A stretch of DNA of 64,000 nt, from contig NZ_CP127294.1 of assembly GCF_030285625.1 (NCBI RefSeq), forward strand, positions 9,301,001 through 9,365,000, given 5' to 3'. Below the pieces are notes generated by a model that saw only the letters and a program-made list of their open reading frames with translations, searched no databases and was not told the DNA's origin. This document shows, piece by piece, positions 54,554 through 62,123 of the stretch. This stretch comes from Amycolatopsis sp. 2-15. GTDB taxonomy: Bacteria; Actinomycetota; Actinomycetes; Mycobacteriales; Pseudonocardiaceae. The position numbers were made by a program, and so were the translations under genes. The stretch's first letter is position 1; each line of letters starts with the position of its first letter.

Positions 54554-55090
54554 ATGAGCTGGACTGACTTCTACCGACGCCGGGAAATCCTCGAGGCGGC
54601 CGTGCGCCACGCGCAGCGCACCCCGGGTGAGCCGCTCGCACTCGCCGAGATCCCCGGCGCCACCGACGTTTTCGGCGGTGAAGAGAACCTGCTGCTGGCG
54701 CTGCAGTACAAGTGGACGCAGGTGCTCGGGGGGCACCTGCGCGCCGAGCTGGCCGACCCGGAGGACGCCGCGGCCGACGGCGTCGGCGACCAGGTCGACA
54801 CCGTTTCCCGCGCGTGGCGGCGCGCGCGGTCCGAGCACGAGACGCTGCGCGCGGTGCTCGACAGCGCGCTGACCCGGCACCCGTCTCTGGCGAACCTGCA
54901 CGAGGGCGAGCTGCGGATGCTGGCGCTCACGGCGGGGCTGGCCGCGCCCGGTGAGCCGACGGAAGAGATCACCCGCGTCGGCTACGCCTTCGATTCACTG
55001 GTGCGGGCGGGCCACCACCGTCCGGCGGCCCCGGCGCGGCGCCGGAGCCCGATGGGGCACCTGATGCGCCTGCTCGCCCCCAGCGCGTGA
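54554..55090 (+). CDS. uncharacterised helical protein
   Basis: 178 residues, predicted almost all helical, no signal or membrane segment; family not recognised. It begins MSWTDFYRRREILEAAVRHA, and FGGEENLLLALQYKWTQVLG and VDTVSRAWRRARSEHETLRA are the most distinctive stretches. The overall look is that of a ligand-domain-like four-helix protein. GGAGGGGGAG precedes the ATG. Divergent from the TetR gene across the candidate operator, so probably under its control. Confidence 0.75.
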   Translation: MSWTDFYRRREILEAAVRHAQRTPGEPLALAEIPGATDVFGGEENLLLALQYKWTQVLGGHLRAELADPEDAAADGVGDQVDTVSRAWRRARSEHETLRAVLDSALTRHPSLANLHEGELRMLALTAGLAAPGEPTEEITRVGYAFDSLVRAGHHRPAAPARRRSPMGHLMRLLAPSA

Positions 55091-55125
55091 CCACGTAGTT
55101 ACAGGCGTGTAGTTAGGTGAGCCCC

Positions 55126-56076
55126 ATGAACCCACGCTGGACCGAGGCCGAGCTGGCCGACCAGACCGGCCGGGCCGTCCTGATCACCGGCGCCAACTCG
55201 GGCCTCGGTCTACGCACGGCGGAAGTTCTCGCCGGCCGCGGCGCACGGGTGCTGCTCGCGTGCCGCTCGGCCGAGCGCGGTGCCGCCGCGCTCGACCGCG
55301 TGCGCGCCGTGGCCTCCGGTGCCTCGCCCGAGCTCGTGCCGCTGGATCTGGCCGACCTCGCGTCAGTGCACAAGGCGGCGACGTCGGTGCGCGAGCTGAC
55401 CGGCGACGCGCTCGACGTGCTCGTGAACAACGCCGGCGTCATGGGCACCCCCAAGAGCCGGACGGCCGACGGCTTCGAGCTGCAATTCGGCACCAACTAC
55501 CTCGGGCCGGCCGCGCTCACGTGGCTGCTCATGCCCGCACTGCGCGGCGGCACGGCGGCGCGCGTGGTCACGCTCTCGAGCATGGCGGCCACCGGCGCGC
55601 GCATCCGGCTGGCGGACCCGAACTTCGAGCACGGCCGGTTCAACACGGGCGCCGCCTACGGGCAGTCGAAGCTCGCCGACCAGATCTTCGGGCTGGAGCT
55701 CGACCGGCGGCTCCGCGCGGCGGGTTCGCCGGTGATCAGCGTGCTCGCCCACCCCGGCTACACCGAAACCGGTTTGCAGACCGGGATGGCGAAGTCCTAC
55801 GACAACCCTGTCGTGCGCACCTTGATGCTCGGCACCATGCACCTCGGCAACCTGGTGCTGGCTCAGGACCTCACGCACGGGGCGCTGCCGCAGCTCTACG
55901 CGGCCACCCAGCCCGGCGTCGAGGGCGGCGACTACTACGGCCCGGACCGCCTCTTCGGCTCCCGTGGGCACCCCACGAAGGTGCGCCCGCTCGCCGCCGC
56001 CCGCGACCTCGCGACGGCGACCGCATTGTGGGACTTGACGGCCCGCTTGACGAACGTCACGCCGGACCCTCAGTAG
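55126..56076 (+). CDS. short-chain dehydrogenase/reductase
   Basis: 316 residues. The NAD(P) motif [17 protein letters not shown], catalytic Ser in TLSSMAATG and YGQSK (YxxxK) are intact. The arrangement resembles retinol-dehydrogenase/WW-oxidoreductase-like SDRs of actinobacteria. The ATG at 55126 has AGGTGAG upstream and is preferred to GTG 55117. Two TAGTTA copies (55095-55115) lie just upstream. It ends 37 bp before lipA, but lipA appears to have its own promoter. Confidence 0.9.
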   Translation: MNPRWTEAELADQTGRAVLITGANSGLGLRTAEVLAGRGARVLLACRSAERGAAALDRVRAVASGASPELVPLDLADLASVHKAATSVRELTGDALDVLVNNAGVMGTPKSRTADGFELQFGTNYLGPAALTWLLMPALRGGTAARVVTLSSMAATGARIRLADPNFEHGRFNTGAAYGQSKLADQIFGLELDRRLRAAGSPVISVLAHPGYTETGLQTGMAKSYDNPVVRTLMLGTMHLGNLVLAQDLTHGALPQLYAATQPGVEGGDYYGPDRLFGSRGHPTKVRPLAAARDLATATALWDLTARLTNVTPDPQ

Positions 56077-56113
56077 GCGATTCGCCCGGTACCACGGGCG
56101 TAGTGTGGTCGAC

Positions 56114-57115
56114 GTGACTGCTGCGCCTGAAGGGCGGAAGTTGCTGCGGCTCGAGGTCCGCAACAGCGAGACGCCGATCGAGAAGAAGCCGTCGTGGATC
56201 AGGACGAAGGTGCGGATGGGGCCGGAGTTCACCGAGCTGAAGGGCTTGGTGCGCCGGGAGGGCCTGCACACTGTCTGTGAGGAGGCGGGCTGTCCCAACA
56301 TCTACGAGTGCTGGGAAGACCGCGAGGCGACGTTCCTGATCGGCGGGGACCAGTGCACGCGTCGCTGTGATTTCTGCCAGATCGACACCGGGAAGCCGGC
56401 CGCGCTGGACCGCACGGAGCCGCGGAAGGTCGCGGAGTCCGTGCAGGCCATGGGTTTGCGGTACTCGACCGTCACGGGCGTCGCGCGGGATGACCTGGCG
56501 GACGGTGGGGCTTGGCTGTACGCGGAGACCGTGCGGCAGATCCACGAGCTGAACCCGGGTACGGGTGTCGAGCTGCTGATCCCGGACTTCAACGCGGATC
56601 CGGCGCAGCTGGCCGAGGTGTTCGGGTCGCGGCCGGAGGTGCTGGCGCACAACGTGGAGACGGTGCCGCGGATCTTCAAGCGGATTCGTCCCGGTTTCCG
56701 CTACGCGCGTTCGCTGGAGGTCATCACGAAGGCCCGCGAAGCCGGTCTGGTGACGAAGTCGAACCTGATCCTCGGCATGGGCGAGACGCCCGACGAGGTC
56801 GAGCCCGCGATGCGCGACCTGGTCGAGGCGGGCTGCGAGATCCTGACGATCACGCAGTACCTGCGGCCGTCGCCCCGGCACCACCCTGTGGACCGCTGGG
56901 TGAAGCCGGAAGAGTTCGTGGAGCACTCCCAGGCGGCCGAGGCTCTCGGATTCGCCGGTGTGATGGCAGGTCCGCTGGTGCGCTCCTCGTATCGCGCCGG
57001 ACGGCTTTACGCGCAGACCAAGGCCCACCGTGGCGAGGAACTGCCGGAGAACCTGGCGCACCTGGCCGAGCAGGGTCCGGCCGCGCAGGAAGCCAGCTCG
57101 CTCCTCGCGCGCTGA
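56114..57115 (+). CDS. lipA: lipoyl synthase LipA
   Basis: 333 residues, radical SAM enzyme inserting two sulfurs into octanoyl-lipoyl domains. The auxiliary-cluster motif is C55-x4-C60-x5-C66 ([12 protein letters not shown]), and the SAM-cluster motif is C81-x3-C85-x2-C88 (CTRRCDFC). The C-terminal RSSYRAG supplies the auxiliary-cluster serine. The GTG at 56114 lies 7 bases after TAGTGT (56101-56106) and gives an N-terminus like other actinobacterial LipA; GTG 56105 is a weaker option. Counterpart of Rv2218. Confidence 0.96.
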   Translation: MTAAPEGRKLLRLEVRNSETPIEKKPSWIRTKVRMGPEFTELKGLVRREGLHTVCEEAGCPNIYECWEDREATFLIGGDQCTRRCDFCQIDTGKPAALDRTEPRKVAESVQAMGLRYSTVTGVARDDLADGGAWLYAETVRQIHELNPGTGVELLIPDFNADPAQLAEVFGSRPEVLAHNVETVPRIFKRIRPGFRYARSLEVITKAREAGLVTKSNLILGMGETPDEVEPAMRDLVEAGCEILTITQYLRPSPRHHPVDRWVKPEEFVEHSQAAEALGFAGVMAGPLVRSSYRAGRLYAQTKAHRGEELPENLAHLAEQGPAAQEASSLLAR

Positions 57116-57129
57116 CCGACGTTTCGCTC

Positions 57130-57162
57130 CGAAGGGCCCGCTCACCTCGAGCGGGCCCTTCG
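57130..57162 (+). terminator. terminator after lipA
   Basis: A perfect 14-bp stem (CGAAGGGCCCGCTC, 57130-57143, with 57149-57162) and a 5-base loop, 14 bp past the stop. Confidence 0.9.
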
Positions 57163-57253
57163 TCGTTCCCGGCCCCTACGGGCCACCCCTGGGAAGTCCC
57201 CCAGGTCAGGCCGAACGCCGTGACGGATCCCAAAGAATCCGTAAAGTGACCTT

Positions 57254-57907
57254 GTGGCTTTGGTAACGGATCTCCTGAACTGGCTGCAAGGACTCCCGGA
57301 ACCGGGCCTTGTCGCCGCGGCCGGCGGGCTCGTGTTCGCCGAGTGCACCATCGGCCTGGGGTTCCTCGTCCCCGGCGAGTCGGCGCTGCTCGTCGCGGCC
57401 ACGACGGCGACCACGACCCCGCGCTTTCTCACGCTGTGGGCCGTGGTCACGGTGTGCGCGGCGCTCGGCGACTCCGTCGGCTACGCGCTCGGCCACCGGT
57501 TCGGACCACGGCTGCGCGAGACGAAGCTGATCCGCAAGTACGGCCTCGACGCGTGGGACAAGGCCGCCGGCGTGCTGGAGCGGCGCGGCGCGTGGGCGGT
57601 GTTCTTCGCGCGGTTCCTGCCGGTCTTGCGGACGTTGACGCCGGCTGCCGCGGGCGCATCACGGCTGCCGTTCCGGAAGTTCCTGCCCGCGACGGCCGCG
57701 GGGGCGCTGTGCTGGTCGCTCGTGCACATCAGCCTCGGCGCGGCGCTCGGGGAGGCGGCCAAGAACGTGGAGGGCGCGCTCAGCACGGGCTTTCTCGTGG
57801 CGGCGGCCGTGGTCCTCGGGGTGCTGGTGTTCTTCCTGGTTCGCCTGAAAAAGCGCAAGGCCCTGGCGTCCGAGAAGACTGAGGAACCCGTGCGCGTCGC
57901 GGAATGA
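57254..57907 (+). CDS. DedA-family membrane protein
   Basis: 217 residues. Hydrophobic segments with reentrant-type motifs EcTIGLGFLVPGESALL and FFARFLPVLRTLTPAAAGA (conserved Glu and Arg residues of DedA), and a final helix (FLVAAAVVLGVLVFFLVRLK). DedA proteins act in lipid-carrier recycling (undecaprenyl phosphate or phospholipid scrambling). The GTG at 57254 lies 6 bases after TAAAGT (57242-57247), so the mRNA is probably leaderless. Confidence 0.9.
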   Translation: MALVTDLLNWLQGLPEPGLVAAAGGLVFAECTIGLGFLVPGESALLVAATTATTTPRFLTLWAVVTVCAALGDSVGYALGHRFGPRLRETKLIRKYGLDAWDKAAGVLERRGAWAVFFARFLPVLRTLTPAAAGASRLPFRKFLPATAAGALCWSLVHISLGAALGEAAKNVEGALSTGFLVAAAVVLGVLVFFLVRLKKRKALASEKTEEPVRVAE

Positions 57908-57939
57908 GCCGTTGCGGCATCACACGTCCGTGACGCCGC

Positions 57940-57953
57940 CGTGAGCGCTCACG
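57940..57953. promoter_or_regulatory. perfect palindrome upstream of the patatin gene
   Basis: CGTGAGCGCTCACG is a 14-bp perfect palindrome centred at 57946/57947. It ends 5 bp before a -10-like TACATT (57959-57964), which ends 7 bp before the ATG at 57972. Its location between the -35 and -10 positions suggests a repressor site. No regulator gene is adjacent. Confidence 0.55.
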
Positions 57954-57971
57954 GTTACTACATTCGGCGGT

Positions 57972-58841
57972 ATGACCCCACTCGATCTCCCCGGGCCGGT
58001 GGCATTCGTGCTCGGCGGCGGAGGGAGCCTGGGCGCGCTGCAGGTCGGGATGCTGCGCGCGCTGGACGAAGCCGGTGTGACGCCCGACCTCGTGGTCGGG
58101 ACGTCGGTGGGTTCGCTCAACGCGGCCGTGCTGGCGCTGCCCGGCGCCGACCGGCTCGGGCGCCTGCACGACATCTGGAAGCACATGACGAAACACGAAG
58201 CTTTTCCCGGCGGCGTGTTCAGCCAGGTGCGGACGCTTCGCCACAGCAAGACGAACCTGTTCCCCAACACGGGTCTCACGAAGATCATCGACGACCACCT
58301 CGGCCCCGGCCGGCGCTTCGAGGACCTGGCGCTCCCCCTCGGCGTGGTGACCACGGACGTCGACACCGCCGAGCCGGTGCTGTTCCGCACGGGGCCGCTG
58401 CGCGAGCCGCTGCTGGCCAGCTGCGCGATCCCGGGGATCTACCCACCAGTGGACCACGACGGCCGGCTGCTCTACGACGGCGGCCTGGTGGCCAACGTGC
58501 CGATGCGCCAGGCGCTCGCGATGGGCGCTCGATCGCTTGTGGTGCTGGACTGCGCGTTCCCGGGCAAGATGCCCGGTGCGCCACACACGTTCGCCGAGGT
58601 GATGATGTTCACCGCCTTGATCAGCATGCGCAACCAGGCGGCGCTGGAGGCTCCCGCGGCGGCGCGGCGCGCGCCCGTGGTCTACCTGCCCGGGCCGGCA
58701 CCCGTGCGGGTCAGTCCACTGGACTTCACGCGGACCGACCACCTCGCCGAGGAGGCTTACCAGTCTGCCCGCGACTACCTGAAGGAACTGGTCGTCGACG
58801 GCCCCGGTCTGTACGGCGCGCCGGGGCTCGTCACCGCGTGA
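57972..58841 (+). CDS. patatin-like phospholipase
   Basis: 289 residues. The oxyanion motif GGGGSLGALQVG (15-26), nucleophile GTSVG (S45) and catalytic Asp in YDGGLVANVP (D169) form the Ser-Asp dyad of cytosolic patatin/RssA-type hydrolases. No signal peptide. The ATG at 57972 follows a -10-like TACATT by 7 bases, so the transcript is probably leaderless. Substrate lipid unknown. Confidence 0.93.
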   Translation: MTPLDLPGPVAFVLGGGGSLGALQVGMLRALDEAGVTPDLVVGTSVGSLNAAVLALPGADRLGRLHDIWKHMTKHEAFPGGVFSQVRTLRHSKTNLFPNTGLTKIIDDHLGPGRRFEDLALPLGVVTTDVDTAEPVLFRTGPLREPLLASCAIPGIYPPVDHDGRLLYDGGLVANVPMRQALAMGARSLVVLDCAFPGKMPGAPHTFAEVMMFTALISMRNQAALEAPAAARRAPVVYLPGPAPVRVSPLDFTRTDHLAEEAYQSARDYLKELVVDGPGLYGAPGLVTA

Positions 58842-58949
58842 TCCACGCCACTGCAATGCACCTATCCGCTGCGTGAGGCGTCTTCCTGATCGCGTAGTTT
58901 TGGAATGGAAGAAGCCTGCCGGCCCGCGATACCCCGCAAAAGAGACAAA

Positions 58950-60152
58950 ATGTTCCCGAAGAAGACTTTCCTTTCGGTTGCCGGAATTCTCGCGGCAACC
59001 CTGCTGGTTTCGGCCTGCTCCTCCGGTGGGGACACCACCGGGGGCAGCGCGGCGCCCGTCACCCCGGGTGGCACAAGCCAGGCTGCCACGGCGGCGACGG
59101 TGTCGATCGACCCGGCGAACGCCTCCGGGATCAGCCCGACCACCCCGATCGTCGTCAAAGCCGCCAACGGCAAGCTGACCGACGTGACGGTGACCAACTC
59201 CAAGGGGAAGTCGGTCGCCGGCAAGCTCGCGACGGACGGCTCGAGCTGGACCACCACCGAGGTGCTCGGCTACGGCGGCACCTACAAGGTTGTCGCACAC
59301 GCCCAGGGCGCCGACGGCAAGCAGGTGGAGAAGGACGGTGACGTCACCACGGTGTCGCCGAAGAAGCAGGCGAACGCGAACCTGATCCCGGCGCCGTCGG
59401 CCGTGAAGTCGACCGGTGTCGGCGTGGGGCAGCCGATCGTGTTCAGCTTCGGCGTCGCGGTGAAGAACAAGGCCGCCGTGGAGAAGGCGCTGTCGGTGCA
59501 GTCGTCGCCGAAGCAGGACGGCAGCTGGTACTGGATGGACGACAAGAACGTCCACTACCGGCCCAAGGAGTACTGGCAGCCGAACACCACGCTGACCGTC
59601 ACGGCGAAGATCTACGGCGTCGACTTCGGCAACGGCGTGTTCGGCGCCGAGGACCGCACCGAGACCTACAAGGTGCACGACTCCTGGATCGCCAAGGCGG
59701 ACGGCAACACCGAGCAGATGCAGATCTTCCACAACGGCTCCATGGTGAAGACCATGCCGATCTCCATGGGCAAGGACGCCACGCCGACCCACCTGGGTCC
59801 GCACGTGATCTCGTTCAAGCAGGCCAACTACACGATGGACTCCTGCACCTACGGCGTCTGCCCGCCCGACCCGAAGGCTTACCGCTCCGACGAGAAGTTC
59901 TCCGAACGCATCTCGAACGACGGCGAGTTCGTCCACGAGAACCCGAACAGCGTCGGCCAGCAGGGCAGCTCCAACGTGTCCCACGGCTGCATCAACCTCA
60001 ACGCCGCCAACGCCGAATGGTTCTTCCAGAACTTCGGCCTCGGCGACGTCGTCGAGGTCACCAACTCGGGCGGCCCGCAGCTCCCGGTCTGGGACCTGTA
60101 CGGCGACTGGTCCAAGTCCTGGACGGACTGGCAGAAGGGCTCGGCTCTCTGA
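58950..60152 (+). CDS. L,D-transpeptidase lipoprotein (YkuD, Ldt family)
   Basis: 400 residues. A lipoprotein signal (TFLSVAGILAATLLVSAC, lipidated C23) is followed by two Ig-like domains (~50-150 and ~150-245) and a YkuD domain (~250-380) with catalytic VSHGCINL (H345, C347). The C-terminal tail (WDLYGDWSKSWTDWQKGSAL) matches actinobacterial Ldt proteins. It makes 3-3 mDAP crosslinks in peptidoglycan. The ATG at 58950 is preferred to the open upstream extension to 58905 because the signal peptide begins there. Confidence 0.94.
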   Translation: MFPKKTFLSVAGILAATLLVSACSSGGDTTGGSAAPVTPGGTSQAATAATVSIDPANASGISPTTPIVVKAANGKLTDVTVTNSKGKSVAGKLATDGSSWTTTEVLGYGGTYKVVAHAQGADGKQVEKDGDVTTVSPKKQANANLIPAPSAVKSTGVGVGQPIVFSFGVAVKNKAAVEKALSVQSSPKQDGSWYWMDDKNVHYRPKEYWQPNTTLTVTAKIYGVDFGNGVFGAEDRTETYKVHDSWIAKADGNTEQMQIFHNGSMVKTMPISMGKDATPTHLGPHVISFKQANYTMDSCTYGVCPPDPKAYRSDEKFSERISNDGEFVHENPNSVGQQGSSNVSHGCINLNAANAEWFFQNFGLGDVVEVTNSGGPQLPVWDLYGDWSKSWTDWQKGSAL

Positions 60153-60202
60153 GCCTTCGCCTCCCTCCTGAGGAGTGGGGCTCGCGGGTGACGGACTGGC
60201 GG

Positions 60203-60233
60203 AAGGCGCCGGAGCGGTTTGCTCCGGCGCCTT
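60203..60233 (+). terminator. terminator after the L,D-transpeptidase gene
   Basis: A perfect 13-bp stem (AAGGCGCCGGAGC, 60203-60215, with 60221-60233) with loop GGTTT, followed by a short T-containing tail (TCTCATG). Confidence 0.88.
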
Positions 60234-60346
60234 TCTCATGTCTGGGGTCTGGGGTTGCCGTGTGGGCTTTGTGCCGAACTTTGTGCCGGGGATTCTGCGC
60301 CGGGATTTTGTTTTGCGAAGGCCGGTGAGGGGATCCCGTTTTCGGT

Positions 60347-60981
60347 CCGGACGGCCGGCTGGGTCGGCTTGCCTGCGGCGACCAAACGCGCGGTACCAAT
60401 CTGGTGCCAACGACCGAGTGCTGTTTTCTGCTCACCTCGGCGACCGTGCGCGCGGGCGCGCGCGGTCGGACGATGGTCCGGATCGCCGGCCGGGTCCGCT
60501 TCCCCGCGGCGAGAAAGCACGCGGAATCGATCGGGTACCCACGACTCAGGTGCGGCTTCCGCTCAATTCGCCTCCGTCCACGTCGGGCCAGACGCAGCCA
60601 GACGCTGGCTCGGTTGGCTGGCTGGGCCGGCTTGCCCGCCGCCACGAAGCGCGCGGCACCAATCCGGCGCCGACGACCAGGGCTGCTCCCCGCTCGTCTC
60701 GGGCCCGCGCGCGGGCCGAACCGCGTGCGGATGGCCGGCTTCTCCGCGGCGACCAAGTGCGCGGCACCTCCGCGGTCTGGTGCCGGCGACCGAGTGCTGC
60801 TTCCGCCGAGTGCTGCTTCCGCGCGGCTCGGCAACCGGGCGCGAGGTCGGGCGCCGTCAGACGGTGGTTCGGATCGCCGGCTGGGTCGACTTGCCCGCGG
60901 CGACCAAGTGCGCGGCGCCGATCCGGCGCCGGCGAGCGGATGCTGTTTCCGCGCAGCTCGGGGGCCGGGTGCGGTCAGAGG
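60347..60981. repeat. five-copy degenerate tandem repeat, period about 118-142 bp
   Basis: Within the 822-bp gene-free interval 60153-60974, units begin at about 60347, 60478, 60610, 60728 and 60870. The best-kept core on the plus strand is CTTGCCCGCGGCGACCAAG followed by GCGCGGCACCAATCCGGCGC, preceded by GGATCGCCGGCTGGGTCG, with CGAGTGCTGCTTCCG downstream in most units. Unit 4 also holds an exact 16-bp tandem duplication (60790-60805 and 60806-60821). The last unit runs into the 3' end of the M55 peptidase gene. No gene is credible here; the first ~190 bp of the interval hold only the terminator. Confidence 0.8.
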
Positions 60982-61793
60982 GTGCCGAGGACGGCGATCA
61001 GTTCCACGACGTTGTAGGCAGTCGGGAAGTCCGGTGCCGTGTAGAGGAGGGTGCAGCCGTCCCGGCGGTCCATGCCGGGTACGAGCAGGGCGTGTTCCGT
61101 CAGGTGGGGACGGTGGACCTGGACCTCGAGCTCGACCGGGCCTTCGATGCTGCGCGGGCGTACGGAGGCGCGGGCGGCCAGGGCGCGCGGGACCGCGGCC
61201 TCGATCCGGCGGCAGGCCTCCTCGGGGTGGATCATCGCGGCGGCGCGGGCGCCGAGCGCGCGCTTCACCACCACGGTGTGGATGCCCGGGGCCGCGCCGG
61301 CGGCCTCCGCGGCGACGGTGTCGTCGCCGCTCACCAGTGCCGGCGGCACGCCGTGGTGGGCCGCCAAGGCGGTGTTGAGGCCCAGTTCGCCAAGGGAGAC
61401 CCCGTTGCAGCGCACGTCGGCGATCACGCGGCCGGCGATCGTGTGCGCGAGGACCGAGCGGGGTGTGCCGGCTTTGCCGTGGTAGCCGATGTACAGCACG
61501 GCGTCGAGGTCGGGCGAAAGGCCGGCCATCATGCCCCACGGGCGGGGCGTGCCGCGCAGCAGTTCCCCTCGCTGGTCCAGCAGCTCGGGCACCAGGTTGC
61601 GAAACTGTGCGTGCGCGTCGGCGACCAGCACCTGCGCGTCCGGGTCGGCGGCGTAAACGCCGCGCACGGCAGCGTTGGCCTCTTCGGTCAGCAAGCCGCG
61701 GTTGCGTTCGTACTCACGGTGGCCGGGCTGGATGTCATCGCTGTGGACCACCCCGGCGATGCCTTCCATGTCGACCGAGACGAGCACCCGCAT
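60975..61793 (-). CDS. M55-family D-aminopeptidase (DppA-like)
   Basis: 272 residues. VSVDMEGIAGV (Asp and Glu zinc ligands at the N-terminus), VADAHAQFRN, YIGYHGKAG and SLGELGLNTALAA (catalytic region) match zinc-dependent DppA peptidases that cleave D-Ala-containing peptides, fitting the neighbouring L,D-transpeptidase in cell-wall peptide turnover. The ATG at 61791-61793 has GGGGTGG upstream; a longer frame to 61823 lacks support. Its 3' end lies in the last repeat unit. Confidence 0.92.
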   Translation of the reverse strand: MRVLVSVDMEGIAGVVHSDDIQPGHREYERNRGLLTEEANAAVRGVYAADPDAQVLVADAHAQFRNLVPELLDQRGELLRGTPRPWGMMAGLSPDLDAVLYIGYHGKAGTPRSVLAHTIAGRVIADVRCNGVSLGELGLNTALAAHHGVPPALVSGDDTVAAEAAGAAPGIHTVVVKRALGARAAAMIHPEEACRRIEAAVPRALAARASVRPRSIEGPVELEVQVHRPHLTEHALLVPGMDRRDGCTLLYTAPDFPTAYNVVELIAVLGTL

Positions 61794-61886
61794 CCTGAAC
61801 CACCCCTTCGCCCCGAACGCCACGCACGGCCCACCTGGATGGTTCCGGACGCATGCCGGCTTCTCAAGCGATAAAGGTGCTGAAAT

Positions 61887-61939
61887 AGGGTTAGGCCCCG
61901 GGAGAACCGCTTGCGCGTTCTCAACCGGGGCCTAACCCT
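61887..61939 (-). terminator. rRNA operon terminator
   Basis: A long hairpin with arms 61887-61907 and 61917-61939 (AGGGTTAGGCCCCGG core plus an AGAAC/GTTCT inner stem), immediately downstream of the 5S gene on the minus strand. It also lies upstream of the M55 gene, insulating it. Confidence 0.9.
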
Positions 61940-61947
61940 TACTTTTA

Positions 61948-62066
61948 GTTCGGCGGCGTCCTACTCTCCCACAACCCTTCGGTTGCAGTACCATCGGCGC
62001 TACCAGGCTTAGCTTCCGGGTTCGGAATGGGACCGGGCGTTTCCCTGGCGCTATAACCACCGAAAC
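61948..62066 (-). rRNA. rrf: 5S ribosomal RNA
   Basis: On the minus strand the sequence contains the universal 5S blocks GGGAAACGCCCGGTCCCATT, CCGAACCCGGAAGCTAAGCC and GCGCCGATGGTACTGCA, with complementary ends (GTTTCGGTGGTTATAGCG and the 3' end near CGCCGCCGAAC). Length ~119 nt. Exact ends are estimated to within a few bases. Confidence 0.96.
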
Positions 62067-62123
62067 ACTACGAAACACGCGTGGTGTTTCAGAACCGTAG
62101 AGTGGATGCGTAACATCTTTGTA

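Noticed and set aside
57780..60410. An 876-codon minus-strand frame across patatin and L,D-transpeptidase genes
   Set aside because: Both plus-strand genes have complete catalytic motifs and signals; the antisense frame has none.
60058..61539. A minus-strand frame through the repeat region encoding repeated LVAAGK-type peptides
   Set aside because: The units change frame, the upstream half is antisense-like over the M55 gene in another frame, and no start signal is present. It is treated as repeat DNA.
62067..62123. A tRNA in the 23S-5S spacer
   Set aside because: The spacer is only 57 bp and has no cloverleaf features. No tRNA was recognised anywhere in the window.
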